Shown: piece after piece, positions 33,488 to 41,807 of the stretch
How the letters are laid out: each line of letters begins with the position of its first letter
Position numbering within the stretch: position 1 is the first letter of the stretch
Assembly (NCBI RefSeq): GCF_000484535.1
Contig: NC_022600.1
Span: forward strand, 3,286,001-3,350,000
Origin: Gloeobacter kilaueensis JS1
Lineage (GTDB): Bacteria > Cyanobacteriota > Cyanobacteriia > Gloeobacterales > Gloeobacteraceae
Length of the DNA stretch: 64,000 nucleotides
Direction of reading: 5' to 3'
Program-made: the position numbers and the translations under genes
The notes under the pieces: model-generated
What the model saw: only the letters and a program-made list of their open reading frames with translations
Told to the model about the DNA's origin: nothing
The model's database searches: none

Positions 33488-34357
33488 GTGGATCTGCTGC
33501 ATCGCCCTGTTCTATTAGAAGAAACGATTGCCGGTTTGCAGGTGCGCTCGGGGGGCGTCTACCTCGATGCCACCGTTGGCCTGGGTGGCCATTGCGAGGC
33601 GATCTTGCGCACCGAGCAGACCCGCGTCGTCGCCCTCGATCAAGACAGTGCTGCCCTCGAGCTGGCCCGCGAGCGACTTGCGGCCTACGCCGACCGCATC
33701 CGCTTCGTCCACATCAATTTTGCTGAATTTGCGCCGCAGGGCGAAGATTTCGACGGTATCGTCGCCGATCTAGGGGTCAGTTCGATGCAGCTCGACAATC
33801 CCGATCGCGGTTTTTCCTGGCGCTTTGAGGCACCCCTCGACATGCGCATGAACGAGCAGGCAGTGGGTGAGACGGCGGCAGACTTGATCAATACCAGCAG
33901 TGCGACCGAGTTGAGCGATCTGTTCTGGCGCTACGGCGAGGAGCGCTTTTCCCGGCGGATCGCCCGGCGGATCGTCGAGCGTCGGCCCTTGCGCACGACA
34001 ACCGAACTGGCGTCGGTGGTTGCCTCCGCCGTTCCTGGCCGCCAGAGCATCCATCCGGCCACCCGCGTCTTTCAGGCGCTGCGCATCGCCGTCAACGATG
34101 AACTTGTTGCCCTCGATGCGTTTTTGACCCACAGTCCCGACTGGTTGCGCCCGAACGGACGCATCGCGATTATCAGCTTCCACAGCCTCGAGGACCGGCC
34201 AGTCAAGCATCGCTGGCGGGCCGATCCGCGCCTTGAGGTGCTCACCCGCAAGCCCATCAGCGCCTCCGAGGCAGAGGTGCGCGCCAACCCCCGCGCCCGC
34301 TCCGCCCGCCTGCGCATTGCCCGCCGCCTTTCACCCAGTGAGGAGTCCCAACCGTGA
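33488..34357 (+). CDS. rsmH: 16S rRNA (cytosine1402-N4)-methyltransferase
   Basis: RsmH (MraW) methylates C1402 of 16S rRNA. The 289-residue protein shows the N-terminal [13 protein letters not shown], the SAM-binding [37 protein letters not shown] and the C-terminal [12 protein letters not shown] motif, all diagnostic. It starts at GTG 33488. It is the first gene of a short division/cell-wall cluster, with a GTGA overlap into the next gene. No mraZ precedes it in this window. Confidence 0.95.
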   Translation: MDLLHRPVLLEETIAGLQVRSGGVYLDATVGLGGHCEAILRTEQTRVVALDQDSAALELARERLAAYADRIRFVHINFAEFAPQGEDFDGIVADLGVSSMQLDNPDRGFSWRFEAPLDMRMNEQAVGETAADLINTSSATELSDLFWRYGEERFSRRIARRIVERRPLRTTTELASVVASAVPGRQSIHPATRVFQALRIAVNDELVALDAFLTHSPDWLRPNGRIAIISFHSLEDRPVKHRWRADPRLEVLTRKPISASEAEVRANPRARSARLRIARRLSPSEESQP

Positions 34358-34779
34358 ACGCCCTGCCCCAAAGCCAGCTACCGCCTACCCCACCGGCTAC
34401 CCTGCTGCCACTTGAACGGCCCCTGCCGCTGGGCGCGCTGCGCACCTGCGCCTGGCTGCGCACTGCCCAGCGCGCTGCTGCTGCTGTACTGCTAATGTTG
34501 ATTGTCGCTATCTGCGCGCTCTACTGGTGGACTTTCCAGACCCAGGCGCGCTGGGAAGAGGACTACCGGCAACTGATAAACTTGCGCACGCAGTCGCGGC
34601 AGCTTGCCGTGCTCAACGAAGCGCTCACCGGCGATCTGGCGGGCAGTGTCGCCCTCAACACTCCCCTGCGCGTCGCCACCCCAGCCCAGACGCTGAGCGT
34701 TCCGGCTGCCCTCGAACGGCCCCTCAAGCAATTGTCCGAACCACCCGCGTATACCCTCGACATCCCGGCAGGTTATTGA
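34354..34779 (+). CDS. FtsL-like bitopic membrane protein
   Basis: The 141-residue protein has a Pro-rich cytoplasmic segment (about 1-36), one TM helix (about 42-62, [18 protein letters not shown]) and a periplasmic helical region (about 66-95) followed by a Pro-rich tail. Sequence similarity alone does not identify it. Topology, size and location between rsmH and ftsI, where ftsL sits in many bacteria, make it a candidate FtsL, a division protein that activates FtsWI. It starts at a GTG overlapping the rsmH stop and overlaps ftsI by one base (TGATG), so all three are translationally coupled. Confidence 0.6.
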   Translation: MNALPQSQLPPTPPATLLPLERPLPLGALRTCAWLRTAQRAAAAVLLMLIVAICALYWWTFQTQARWEEDYRQLINLRTQSRQLAVLNEALTGDLAGSVALNTPLRVATPAQTLSVPAALERPLKQLSEPPAYTLDIPAGY

Positions 34780-36635
34780 TGCGCGATCTTCGTAGACAGA
34801 CCACCTCCCGCTTGTGGCTGGTGGGCATCGGCGTATTGGCCGGAGCCGGGGCTTTAGGTTGGAAGCTTTACGACCTCCAGGTGATCCAGGCCAGTACCCT
34901 GCAGAACCGGGCGGCAGCCCAGCGCGAGCGCACCATCGCTGCCGACAGGCCCCGCGCCGGGATCTTCGATCGGCGCGGCGTAGCTCTCGCCCTCGACCAG
35001 CCCATCTACGATCTCTACGTCCATCCTTTTTTAATCGACGCCGAAGCGCGCGACCGCGCTATCCGGCAGGCCGCCAAAGTCAAGACCAAAGGCATCGACC
35101 GCCAGGCACTCGCTACCAGATTGACTTCTCAAAACCGCCAGGAACTTTACACTCAGATGGCGAGCACCCTGGCGGCCACAAGCGGCAAACCCACCGCCCA
35201 GATTGCCCAACTCCTCTCCCAGCCCAAACGTACCGTGGCGATCGCCAGGGGTCTGAGCGAAACGGCCCACGACCAGCTGCTGGCAGCAAAGCTACCCGGC
35301 CTCGAATTCAACACCCGCCGCCGGCGCTACTACCCGGACGGCCTCAACAGCGCGGCGGTGATTGGCTTTATCAACTACGACGGCCAGGGTCAGGGCGGCG
35401 TCGAGCAGTACTACCACAAAAAGCTGAGCGCCAAGGCGGCGAGTTACCCGGTGACGATGGGTCCGCTCGGCCTGCCTCTAGCCGCTTCGCTGCCGGCTGA
35501 GGCGCTGGCCGATCCCCAGCCGGGCCGCCTGGTGCTCACGATCGATTCTCGTGTGCAGCGCGCCGCCCGCATCGCCCTCGATCGCGGCGTCAAGGCCAAC
35601 CGGGTGAGCCGGGGCACAGCGATCGTGCTGGAGCCCCAGAGCGGCGAGATTCTGGCTCTCGCCGTCTCCCCGAGCTTCGACAACAACCACTACGGCCAGT
35701 TTGCGCCTTCTACTTATAAAAACTGGGCAGCAAGCGACCTGTACGAGCCGGGTTCGACATTCAAGCCCATCAACGTTGCCCTCGCCCTGAGCGCCGGTGC
35801 GATCCGGCCCGATACGACCATCTACGACTCTGGTTCGCTGAGTTTTGGCCGCTACACGATCAGCAACTACGACCACAAGGGCCGGGGCAGCCTCGATGTC
35901 ACCCACGTGCTGATGTTCTCCGACAACATCGGCATGATCCGCCTGATGCAGCACATGCAGCCGGGCTTTTACTACGACCGCCTGCGCGAGATAGGCATCG
36001 GCCACAGCAGCGGCATCGACCTGCCCGGCGAGACGCGGGGCATCATCACCAACCGCACCCAGTTCGTCAAGTACCCGGTGCAGATGGCGACGGTAGCCTT
36101 TGGCCAGGGTGTGGCCCTCACGCCATTGCAGCTGGCACGGCTGCACGGAGCGATCGCCAACGGCGGCACCGCCATCACACCCCACATCGTCCGCGACTTT
36201 GAAGACGAAGACGGCAAAGTGCTCTGGAAACCCGAACTGCCGGCGAGCAAACCGATCTTTACCCCCGAAGCTGCAGCCCAGGTGCGCCAGATGATGCTCC
36301 ACGTCGTCGAGGAGGGCACCGGCAAACCGGCGCGCATTCCCGGCTACCGGATCGGGGGCAAGACCGGCACCGCTCAAAAGGCCAACATCGGCGGTCGAGG
36401 CTATCTGGCCGGTAAAAAGATCACCAGTTTCGTCGGTTACCTGCCCGCCCTCGCACCGCGCTACGTGGTTCTCGTCGTCCTCGACGAACCTAAATCCGAG
36501 AACGCCTTCGGCTCGACCACTGCCGCTCCCATCGTCCGCGAGATCTGCCAGGATCTGATCTCTTATGGCAACCTCGCTCCGAGCCATCCTCAGGAGTTGC
36601 ACCCAGGCGCAGGATCGGCGGCCAAAAAACGGTAG
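34779..36635 (+). CDS. ftsI: Septal penicillin-binding protein (peptidoglycan D,D-transpeptidase FtsI/PBP3)
   Basis: The 618-residue class B PBP has a short N-terminus, one TM helix (about 12-32) and a pedestal domain with RAGIFDRRGVALAL and IGFINYDGQGQGGVEQYY. The transpeptidase follows: S-x-x-K in YEPGSTFKPINVA (about residue 327), S-x-N in MFSDNIGMIR, K-T-G in IGGKTGTAQKAN. It crosslinks septal peptidoglycan. The ATG at 34779 overlaps the preceding stop. The last 46 bp overlap the end of convergent rsmD. Confidence 0.94.
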   Translation: MRDLRRQTTSRLWLVGIGVLAGAGALGWKLYDLQVIQASTLQNRAAAQRERTIAADRPRAGIFDRRGVALALDQPIYDLYVHPFLIDAEARDRAIRQAAKVKTKGIDRQALATRLTSQNRQELYTQMASTLAATSGKPTAQIAQLLSQPKRTVAIARGLSETAHDQLLAAKLPGLEFNTRRRRYYPDGLNSAAVIGFINYDGQGQGGVEQYYHKKLSAKAASYPVTMGPLGLPLAASLPAEALADPQPGRLVLTIDSRVQRAARIALDRGVKANRVSRGTAIVLEPQSGEILALAVSPSFDNNHYGQFAPSTYKNWAASDLYEPGSTFKPINVALALSAGAIRPDTTIYDSGSLSFGRYTISNYDHKGRGSLDVTHVLMFSDNIGMIRLMQHMQPGFYYDRLREIGIGHSSGIDLPGETRGIITNRTQFVKYPVQMATVAFGQGVALTPLQLARLHGAIANGGTAITPHIVRDFEDEDGKVLWKPELPASKPIFTPEAAAQVRQMMLHVVEEGTGKPARIPGYRIGGKTGTAQKANIGGRGYLAGKKITSFVGYLPALAPRYVVLVVLDEPKSENAFGSTTAAPIVREICQDLISYGNLAPSHPQELHPGAGSAAKKR

Positions 36636-37165
36636 TAACTTACCGCCGTGCTGCCGTAGACGCGCCGATCGATGCGCACCAGCGTTTCTATTTGTTCTGG
36701 CAGGTCCGGCAGGTCATCGCTGTGCTCGGCAGCCAGTTCGCCGTCGGCAACGAGCAATTTTGCGTCGGCAATCGCAGCGAGCACCGGCGCGTAGAGGGCG
36801 CTTCTGTAGGGCGGATCGAAGTAGATCAGATCAAAAGTTCTGATGGCTTTGACCAGGCGGGCAATGCCGGCGAGTACGTCGGCTTTCCAGATCGTGCCCC
36901 TGCCGGGAGCGACTTTTTCCCAGTTGAGGGCAGCAATCCGGGCAGTGGCTGCCGAAAGTTCGATGCCAAGGGCTTCCTGGGCTCCCCGCGCCAGAGCCTC
37001 CGCTCCCATCGAACCCGCTCCAGCGCACAGATCGAGCCAGCGGCAGCCGTCTATGCGGTCGTGCCAGCGCCCAAAGACTGCCGAGCGCACCCGGCCCAGG
37101 GTTGGTCGGGTTTCAAGCCCGCTTGGGGTGCGCAGGAGCCGGTTGCCGTAGATGCGAAGACTCAT
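36590..37165 (-). CDS. rsmD: 16S rRNA (guanine966-N2)-methyltransferase
   Basis: The 191-residue protein has the RsmD pattern: an N-terminal RIYGNRLLRTPSGLETRPTL, the SAM-binding WLDLCAGAGSMGAEALARGA, and the catalytic FDLIYFDPPYRSALYAPVL (N/D-PPY). It methylates G966 of 16S rRNA in the 30S subunit. The ATG at 37165 fits the family start. Its 3' end overlaps the end of ftsI by 46 bp. Confidence 0.93.
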   Translation of the reverse strand: MSLRIYGNRLLRTPSGLETRPTLGRVRSAVFGRWHDRIDGCRWLDLCAGAGSMGAEALARGAQEALGIELSAATARIAALNWEKVAPGRGTIWKADVLAGIARLVKAIRTFDLIYFDPPYRSALYAPVLAAIADAKLLVADGELAAEHSDDLPDLPEQIETLVRIDRRVYGSTAVSYYRFLAADPAPGCNS

Positions 37166-37213
37166 CTGATGACGAAGCTAAAACATTTTCCCCACCTCTC
37201 CTCACCCCCCCTG

Positions 37214-37261
37214 CCCCCCCTCTCCTCTCCTGCCCCGCCGGGCAGGGGAGAAAAGGGGGGG
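37214..37261. repeat. Large C-rich/G-rich inverted repeat upstream of rsmD
   Basis: CTCTCCTGCCC (37225-37235) pairs with GGGCAGGGGAG (37240-37250) around a CGCC loop, with one G-T wobble, and is extended by C7 (37214-37220) against G7 (37255-37261). A shorter relative with the shared core CCCCCCCTGCCC lies at about 14945-14977. It resembles an intergenic repeat family rather than a terminator, because no T-run follows. Confidence 0.5.
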
Positions 37262-37591
37262 TTCACTGTAACTGGGCTGCCATCGGGCAGGGTGAAGTCA
37301 GTTGCAGGCTCGTCCTCTCTAGCTCGACTTCGTCGAGTGAGTCTGCTCCCAGGTCTGGTACAAAATTGTTGCTGTACATAAGGGCTGACATGCTCTTCAA
37401 CAATTATCTACAAGATCATCCTGTGACGAAGCAAAAACCCGGCTAGCAGTGGCGAGGAATGCAGGATAACACCGTACCAGAAACACACGCTGACGATCCA
37501 GTGTTGCCGGATGCAGCTTGTAGAGATAATTTTATATGGGCAAGGGTAGAGGCTGAGAGGCGTCCTCAGCCTCGCATCGGACAGACAGGTT
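37262..37591. other. Gene-free stretch between rsmD and the DUF3140 gene
   Basis: No open frame here looks coding. It contains CTCGAC-ttc-GTCGAG (about 37323-37337) and a 9-bp perfect hairpin, GAGGCTGAG (37549-37557) with CTCAGCCTC (37565-37573). The second lies about 20 bp past the stop of the minus-strand DUF3140 gene and could end its transcript, though no T-run is present. The AT-rich middle part could hold a promoter, but I cannot place one. Confidence 0.4.
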
Positions 37592-37936
37592 CTACGATTT
37601 GAGCGGATCGTGGCCCCAATTCATCAGTGAGTAGCGCCAGCGGCTGTGCTCGATGTCGCCGCCAGGCTTCTGGGCCATGTGGCGGTGGACGTAGCTCACC
37701 ACCCGCCGGATCTGGTGCAGGTCGTCTTCGGTGTAATCGGCGGATTTTTTGGTGAGCAGTTCAACGATCGCCTCTCCGGAGTGATGGCCGATCGCTTCGC
37801 TGTCGCCCGCTTTTTTCTGGCCGACAGATTGTGACTCGTCTGTTTCTAGCCAGTTGCGCAATTCTTTTGCCGACATGTTGACTGCGCTGCGAAACTCTTC
37901 GATCGCGGTCTTATCGTCTTTTTGTGTGGTGGTCAT
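37592..37936 (-). CDS. DUF3140 domain protein
   Basis: The 114-residue protein matches DUF3140: AIEEFRSAVNMSAKELRNWL at the start, GHHSGEAIVELLTKKSADYTED, and the end RRVVSYVHRHMAQKP followed by WRYSLMNWGHDP. The domain has no established function and commonly lies next to a DUF2945 gene, as here, in bacteria and fungi. It overlaps that gene by 4 bp (ATGA) and is translationally coupled to it. Confidence 0.85.
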   Translation of the reverse strand: MTTTQKDDKTAIEEFRSAVNMSAKELRNWLETDESQSVGQKKAGDSEAIGHHSGEAIVELLTKKSADYTEDDLHQIRRVVSYVHRHMAQKPGGDIEHSRWRYSLMNWGHDPLKS

Positions 37937-38157
37937 TTCTTGTCCCCCTTCAGTTTCTTCAGCGCTTCCGGCTTGTGGGCCGCTTCTTCACCGGTCTTGT
38001 CGCTCACGACCAGATACTGGGGTTCCTCCTCGGAAGCGTTGACCTTGTGGTCCTTGATGTGGGTCGGGGAGGTCAGTTTTTGCTTGATTTTTCCGATGGA
38101 GGTGCCGCCTGAGCTGTGCCACTCGACGCGGTCGCCAACTTTTAGAGTGTCAGACAT
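37933..38157 (-). CDS. DUF2945 / hypervirulence-associated Tudor-like domain protein
   Basis: The 74-residue basic protein has the small beta-barrel pattern of DUF2945: LKVGDRVEWHSSGGTSIGKI followed by EEEPQYLVVSDKTGEEAAHK. The function is unknown. I chose the ATG at 38157, with TGGAG upstream, over a 7-codon longer frame. The fixed pairing with DUF3140 suggests one functional unit, perhaps stress-related. Confidence 0.85.
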   Translation of the reverse strand: MSDTLKVGDRVEWHSSGGTSIGKIKQKLTSPTHIKDHKVNASEEEPQYLVVSDKTGEEAAHKPEALKKLKGDKK

Positions 38158-38236
38158 AAAAAGGGCTCCATTGTTCACTCGATCGTCGCCTCAGACGAAC
38201 ACTCAGCCCTGCCCCTCTAGATGGAAATCAGCGACC

Positions 38237-38315
38237 TCAGCGCGGACAGAGCCCGAGGCCGTTGTGGATGGTGCGCAGGCCCAGCAGGTACACGCCGGTC
38301 AAAAGTCTGCTGGAG
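38237..38315 (-). pseudogene. Fragment of a phosphodiester-glycosidase gene (3' end)
   Basis: Read on the minus strand this segment encodes RTIHNGLGLCPR-stop, nearly identical to the AIHNGLGLWPR end of the intact gene at 39108. Bases 38244-38275 match 39114-39150 closely. A further match (CAGGT, GCCG, AAAAG, GCTGGAG in order) follows on both sides after a short deletion. It is a remnant of a duplicated copy, now separated from the intact gene by a Uma2 gene. Confidence 0.65.
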
Positions 38316-38382
38316 GTAACAACCCACATGCTGGCACCGCCGCTGCGTCCTCGGCCACGAACAGGGCATAATTGGTGTGCCC

Positions 38383-39057
38383 ATGCTGCGTTCTTATCCC
38401 AAATTTGTGCCCGTACTTGTTGCGCTTGACTGTATTGAGCTGGAGCCCGGCAGCACAGTGACGATTCACGGCCTGGGCTGGGAACAGTTTGAAGCCTACC
38501 TGGAGGAACTGGGTGAAGGCCGTTCCGCTCGCATCGCTTACTTTCACGGCGCTCTGGAAATCATGGCACCATTACCCGCCCATGAACGTCCCCACCGCTT
38601 CATCGCTGACGTGGTTAAGGCCATCCTCGATGCCCAGGGACGAGACTGGGAAGACTTCGGCTCGACGACATTCAAAAAAAAGACAGCCGATGCTGGATTA
38701 GAGCCGGATACCTGCTTTTACATCCAGAATGCACAGCGGGTGCGCAATTGTCTGCGGATGGACCTGGAAGTTTATCCACCGCCGGACCTCGCGATTGAGG
38801 CCGACCTGACATCCACAACGACACTTGCGGCTTACCAGGCTTTACAGGTGCCGGAAGTCTGGATCTACAGCCAGAATCGGCTCACCATCCATTTGCTGCG
38901 CGACGACCGCTACGAGCAGTCTCAGACCAGTGAAGTTTTTGGCGATCTACTTGTTGCCCAAGCCATCCCCCGATTGTTGCAGCAGGCGCTTCAGCAGGGC
39001 AGCAGCCAGGTATTGCGGTCACTGCGCACTCGCCTTGCCGAGGGCAAGGAGCTGTAA
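38383..39057 (+). CDS. Uma2 family (DUF820) PD-(D/E)XK nuclease-fold protein
   Basis: This 224-residue paralogue of the protein encoded at 27058 has GLGWEQFEAYLEELGEGRSA, YFHGALEIMAPLPAHERPH, DFGSTTFKKK, GLEPDTCFYIQN and PPPDLAIEADLTSTT. The acids of the last motif and E in GALEIM are the expected nuclease-fold residues, but the family has no confirmed activity. A GTG six bases upstream is an alternative start. It sits between a glycosidase-gene fragment and the intact glycosidase gene, so it may have arrived by insertion. Confidence 0.86.
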   Translation: MLRSYPKFVPVLVALDCIELEPGSTVTIHGLGWEQFEAYLEELGEGRSARIAYFHGALEIMAPLPAHERPHRFIADVVKAILDAQGRDWEDFGSTTFKKKTADAGLEPDTCFYIQNAQRVRNCLRMDLEVYPPPDLAIEADLTSTTTLAAYQALQVPEVWIYSQNRLTIHLLRDDRYEQSQTSEVFGDLLVAQAIPRLLQQALQQGSSQVLRSLRTRLAEGKEL

Positions 39058-39107
39058 ATCGAAGAATTGAAGCCCAAAAAAAGACAGCCTCGGCAACCAC
39101 TGCTGTT

Positions 39108-40739
39108 TTAGCGGGGCCAGAGTCCGAGGCCGTTGTGAATGGCGCGCTCGAAGGCACCAGCTTCGCGATCGCGCAGGTGACTGCCGAGATAAAAGGCGCT
39201 GGAGCCACCGCCGTCGAGGTTGAGGGCGTCGCTGACCCCCAACTGGAGCAGGAGGCGGGCGAGCGCTTCGAGGGAGAGACCAGCGGCTGTGCCGTCATGG
39301 CAGGCAACGATGAGTAGTCCCTGGCTGCCCCGTCTGGCGATCACCGTGCGGGCGACGCCGGGGGCGCGCACGTCCGGCTGAAAGCGCTCCGCCGTCGCAT
39401 CGAGAACGATCTGCCCGTCTTTTATCAAGAGCGGTCCCGCCTGCAACAGCGAGCCGTCGCCACTGGGAACGATATCCAATTGAGCGGTGGCACCGGCCAG
39501 GGTACGCACCTGGGCGCGCAGAGCCTCGCTGCGGGCCACCAGCAACTGAGCATCCGCTGGAATCGGCACCTCCTGATTTGGGCTTGCTGACTCAAAGACG
39601 CTCTCGATCCGACCGGCGCGCACCAGGGCCAACGTTTCACCCGTTCGCCCCCGGTAGGTGCTGCCCCAATCCGGGGTGTAGAGGGCGAATCCGTTACCGG
39701 CCACAGTGCTGTTAAAAGCTGCAACGGGAAACAGCCGATCGTTCAGGCGGATCGAAGCACTCCAGTTCAGGCGATCGAAGCCCGGTAGATTGTCCTGCCA
39801 GTTCACGGCTCCGCGCGGGGGCAGGCCCGCGACGCTGCTGGTCCACCAGCGCCCGGTGGCGCGCAATGCTCCGAGTGCTTCGGCGGTGTTGCGGTTAAAA
39901 AAGCTGCCGTTAATCGCTGCCCAGGCCCCCTGAGCGGCGGCCAGAGTGCTGAGAGCAGTCAGTTCGTGCAGGTTCGTAGCGGAGCGCAAAAGTCCCAGGC
40001 GCATCCGCGTCGGGTCGAACTCGGCCACCATTAGCCGCTGCGGCAGTCCTTCCCAGACGGTGCGAATCTCGCGGTAGCTGAGGCCCGCTCCCCAGTTTTG
40101 GACGCGCTCGAAACGGCCACTGCGCCGCCATTCGAGCACCAGCCGGGCGGGAGCGGCGAGGGTGCTGACGAGCGGATAGCTGCCCGGCGGCGCGACAAAG
40201 ACCAGTTCGCTCTGGGCGGGACCGACCGTAAGCTGCAGACCAGGAGGGCCTTCGAGCGGGGCAACTGGCGTCGCCTGCACACTCAGACGCAGGCCGGTTT
40301 CGGTTGGAATCACCTCGTAAAAAGCGGGCCGGTCCAGTTCGATGACCCAGCGCAGGTTGTCGGCATCCGGCAGTGGGCGCAGAGCCTGGATGTGGGCCTG
40401 GGGCAGGTCCAGGCGCACCTGGGTTGCCTGGACGGTGCCTGCTGCCCCAGTCAGTTGCTGGACCTGTTCGAGGGGGAACCGCCGGGCCGGGCCGTCCAGC
40501 ACCCGCAGGTCGAGTTGTTGACCAAAAAATCGCACCGGCTGGCTGTCCGGCTGGGGAGCGTCGAGCAATTCGACCCCGAGGCGCTTTTCGACCTCGAAGG
40601 CGTCAAGGGCGCGTCCGGCACTGAGGCTGAGCACCGGAGCCGCTACTACGGGAGCAAAGCTGGCGACGAGAAGACAGCTGACGGCTGTGCCGACAAGGGC
40701 GAGGCTAGCGGCTGCTCTTGGACGGATCAGCCTGGGCAC
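39108..40739 (-). CDS. Exported phosphodiester glycosidase (NAGPA domain) protein
   Basis: The 543-residue protein has a signal peptide (about 1-33, ending near VVAAP). An N-terminal region has beta-strand character and resembles AMIN-type modules (about 90-200). A C-terminal phosphodiester glycosidase domain follows, with AAINGSFFNRN (near 270) and the signature ALNLDGGGSSAFYLG (near 510). Homologues remove GlcNAc-1-phosphodiesters or modify cell-wall polymers. It starts at GTG, overlapping the DUF3007 gene by 35 bp, as the last gene of the exopolysaccharide operon, which suggests a role in envelope polysaccharide turnover (inference). Confidence 0.85.
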   Translation of the reverse strand: MPRLIRPRAAASLALVGTAVSCLLVASFAPVVAAPVLSLSAGRALDAFEVEKRLGVELLDAPQPDSQPVRFFGQQLDLRVLDGPARRFPLEQVQQLTGAAGTVQATQVRLDLPQAHIQALRPLPDADNLRWVIELDRPAFYEVIPTETGLRLSVQATPVAPLEGPPGLQLTVGPAQSELVFVAPPGSYPLVSTLAAPARLVLEWRRSGRFERVQNWGAGLSYREIRTVWEGLPQRLMVAEFDPTRMRLGLLRSATNLHELTALSTLAAAQGAWAAINGSFFNRNTAEALGALRATGRWWTSSVAGLPPRGAVNWQDNLPGFDRLNWSASIRLNDRLFPVAAFNSTVAGNGFALYTPDWGSTYRGRTGETLALVRAGRIESVFESASPNQEVPIPADAQLLVARSEALRAQVRTLAGATAQLDIVPSGDGSLLQAGPLLIKDGQIVLDATAERFQPDVRAPGVARTVIARRGSQGLLIVACHDGTAAGLSLEALARLLLQLGVSDALNLDGGGSSAFYLGSHLRDREAGAFERAIHNGLGLWPR

Positions 40740-40992
40740 CGGTTTGTTCTTCGCGGCGCTTGCGCAGCACCGCCTCCTTGTAGTTGCGCATCTGGGTGTT
40801 GAAGGTCATCTTGCGGCCTGCCACCCGGAAAACATAGCTGCCTGTCCAGACGACCAGGCCGACGACGAGAATGAGTTGCGCCCACAGACCAGCGCCGATG
40901 CGCGAGAGGCCGAATAGGGAGAGCAGGCCGTAGAGCAGACCGCCCACTACCAGAATGCCCAGTCCCCAGAGGAGCGCATCGATGCGGCGCAT
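40705..40992 (-). CDS. DUF3007 family two-helix membrane protein
   Basis: The 95-residue protein has two TM helices (about 8-28 and 36-56) and a conserved cytoplasmic tail with GRKMTFNTQMRNYKEAVLRK, the DUF3007 signature. The family is found in cyanobacteria and plastids; its function is unknown. It lies 5 bp after the CpsB-like gene, so it is co-transcribed with the polysaccharide genes, perhaps only incidentally. Confidence 0.85.
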   Translation of the reverse strand: MRRIDALLWGLGILVVGGLLYGLLSLFGLSRIGAGLWAQLILVVGLVVWTGSYVFRVAGRKMTFNTQMRNYKEAVLRKRREEQTGAQADPSKSSR

Positions 40993-40997
40993 GGCAC

Positions 40998-41807
40998 TTA
41001 TACCCGCGAAAAAAGACGCGACCAGAAACCGCCGCCGCTCGCCTTCCGGCGCGTCGCTCCTGCTTCTGCTTCCAGATCATAGAGGGGAGCAGGAATTTCT
41101 TTAGAATCGAGCACGTACTGGGGATTGCGCTCCATCACTTCCCAGGCGCGATCCGGGCCGATGAGCGACTCGACCAGGGGACGGTTTTGCAAGGGAAAGA
41201 AGGCAGGACCGTCCGGGTGATGGGCGTCTGAGGCAACGATCTGAATCAGGCCGCGCTTGAGAAAGTCGTGGGCTGATTTTTGGGCGGAAGGACCATAGGC
41301 ACCGTGCATACTGCCGGCGCTCATCACCGCCCGCACCCCCGACTGGATCATCGCCTCAAGGCGCTCGGGATGGTGGCGCAGACTGCGGTTGCGCTCGGGG
41401 TGGGCAAGCAGCGTCATCAGTCCTTTGGCCTGCAGCGAAAAGAGCAACTGCTCCATATAAAAAGGACAGTCTTGCTGGGGCAGATCGACGAGCAGGTAGG
41501 CACCGTCGGCCAGCGTCTGCAGTTCGCCCCGCTCGTAGCGCTCGCGCAGGTCGCCTTCTGGATAGGCTTCTTGACCGGGCAAAAGCTGAATATCGATGCC
41601 TTCGCGCTCGTAGGCCGCCTGCAACTGGCGCACGTAGTTCTGAATCTGGGAGGCCGTGTTCTCGTAGGTGCCCGGCATGTGGTGCGGGGTAATCGTCGCG
41701 GTGCGGATTCCGCCTGCGTAAGCCTTGCGCGCCAGCGCCAGGGCAACATCCCAGTCCTTGGGGCCGTCATCGACTCCAGGAACAAGATGTACGTGTAGAT
41801 CGATCAC
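40998..41807 (-). CDS. CpsB/YwqE-type PHP-domain protein-tyrosine phosphatase
   Basis: The 269-residue protein has the PHP metal-binding motifs in order: MIDLHVHLVPGVDDGP, TATITPHHMPGTYEN, a conserved glutamate in LLPGQEAYPEGDL, LLAHPERNRSL, and IVASDAHHPDGP. Such Mn-dependent phosphatases dephosphorylate bacterial tyrosine kinases (Wzc/CpsD) and so control capsule chain length. No cognate kinase is visible in the window. It starts at a GTG overlapping the TPR gene by 4 bp. Confidence 0.9.
   Translation of the reverse strand: MIDLHVHLVPGVDDGPKDWDVALALARKAYAGGIRTATITPHHMPGTYENTASQIQNYVRQLQAAYEREGIDIQLLPGQEAYPEGDLRERYERGELQTLADGAYLLVDLPQQDCPFYMEQLLFSLQAKGLMTLLAHPERNRSLRHHPERLEAMIQSGVRAVMSAGSMHGAYGPSAQKSAHDFLKRGLIQIVASDAHHPDGPAFFPLQNRPLVESLIGPDRAWEVMERNPQYVLDSKEIPAPLYDLEAEAGATRRKASGGGFWSRLFSRV

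Noticed and set aside
35478-36602. 374-codon open frame antisense to ftsI
   Set aside because: It is a shadow of the FtsI transpeptidase domain without a ribosome-binding site or motifs.
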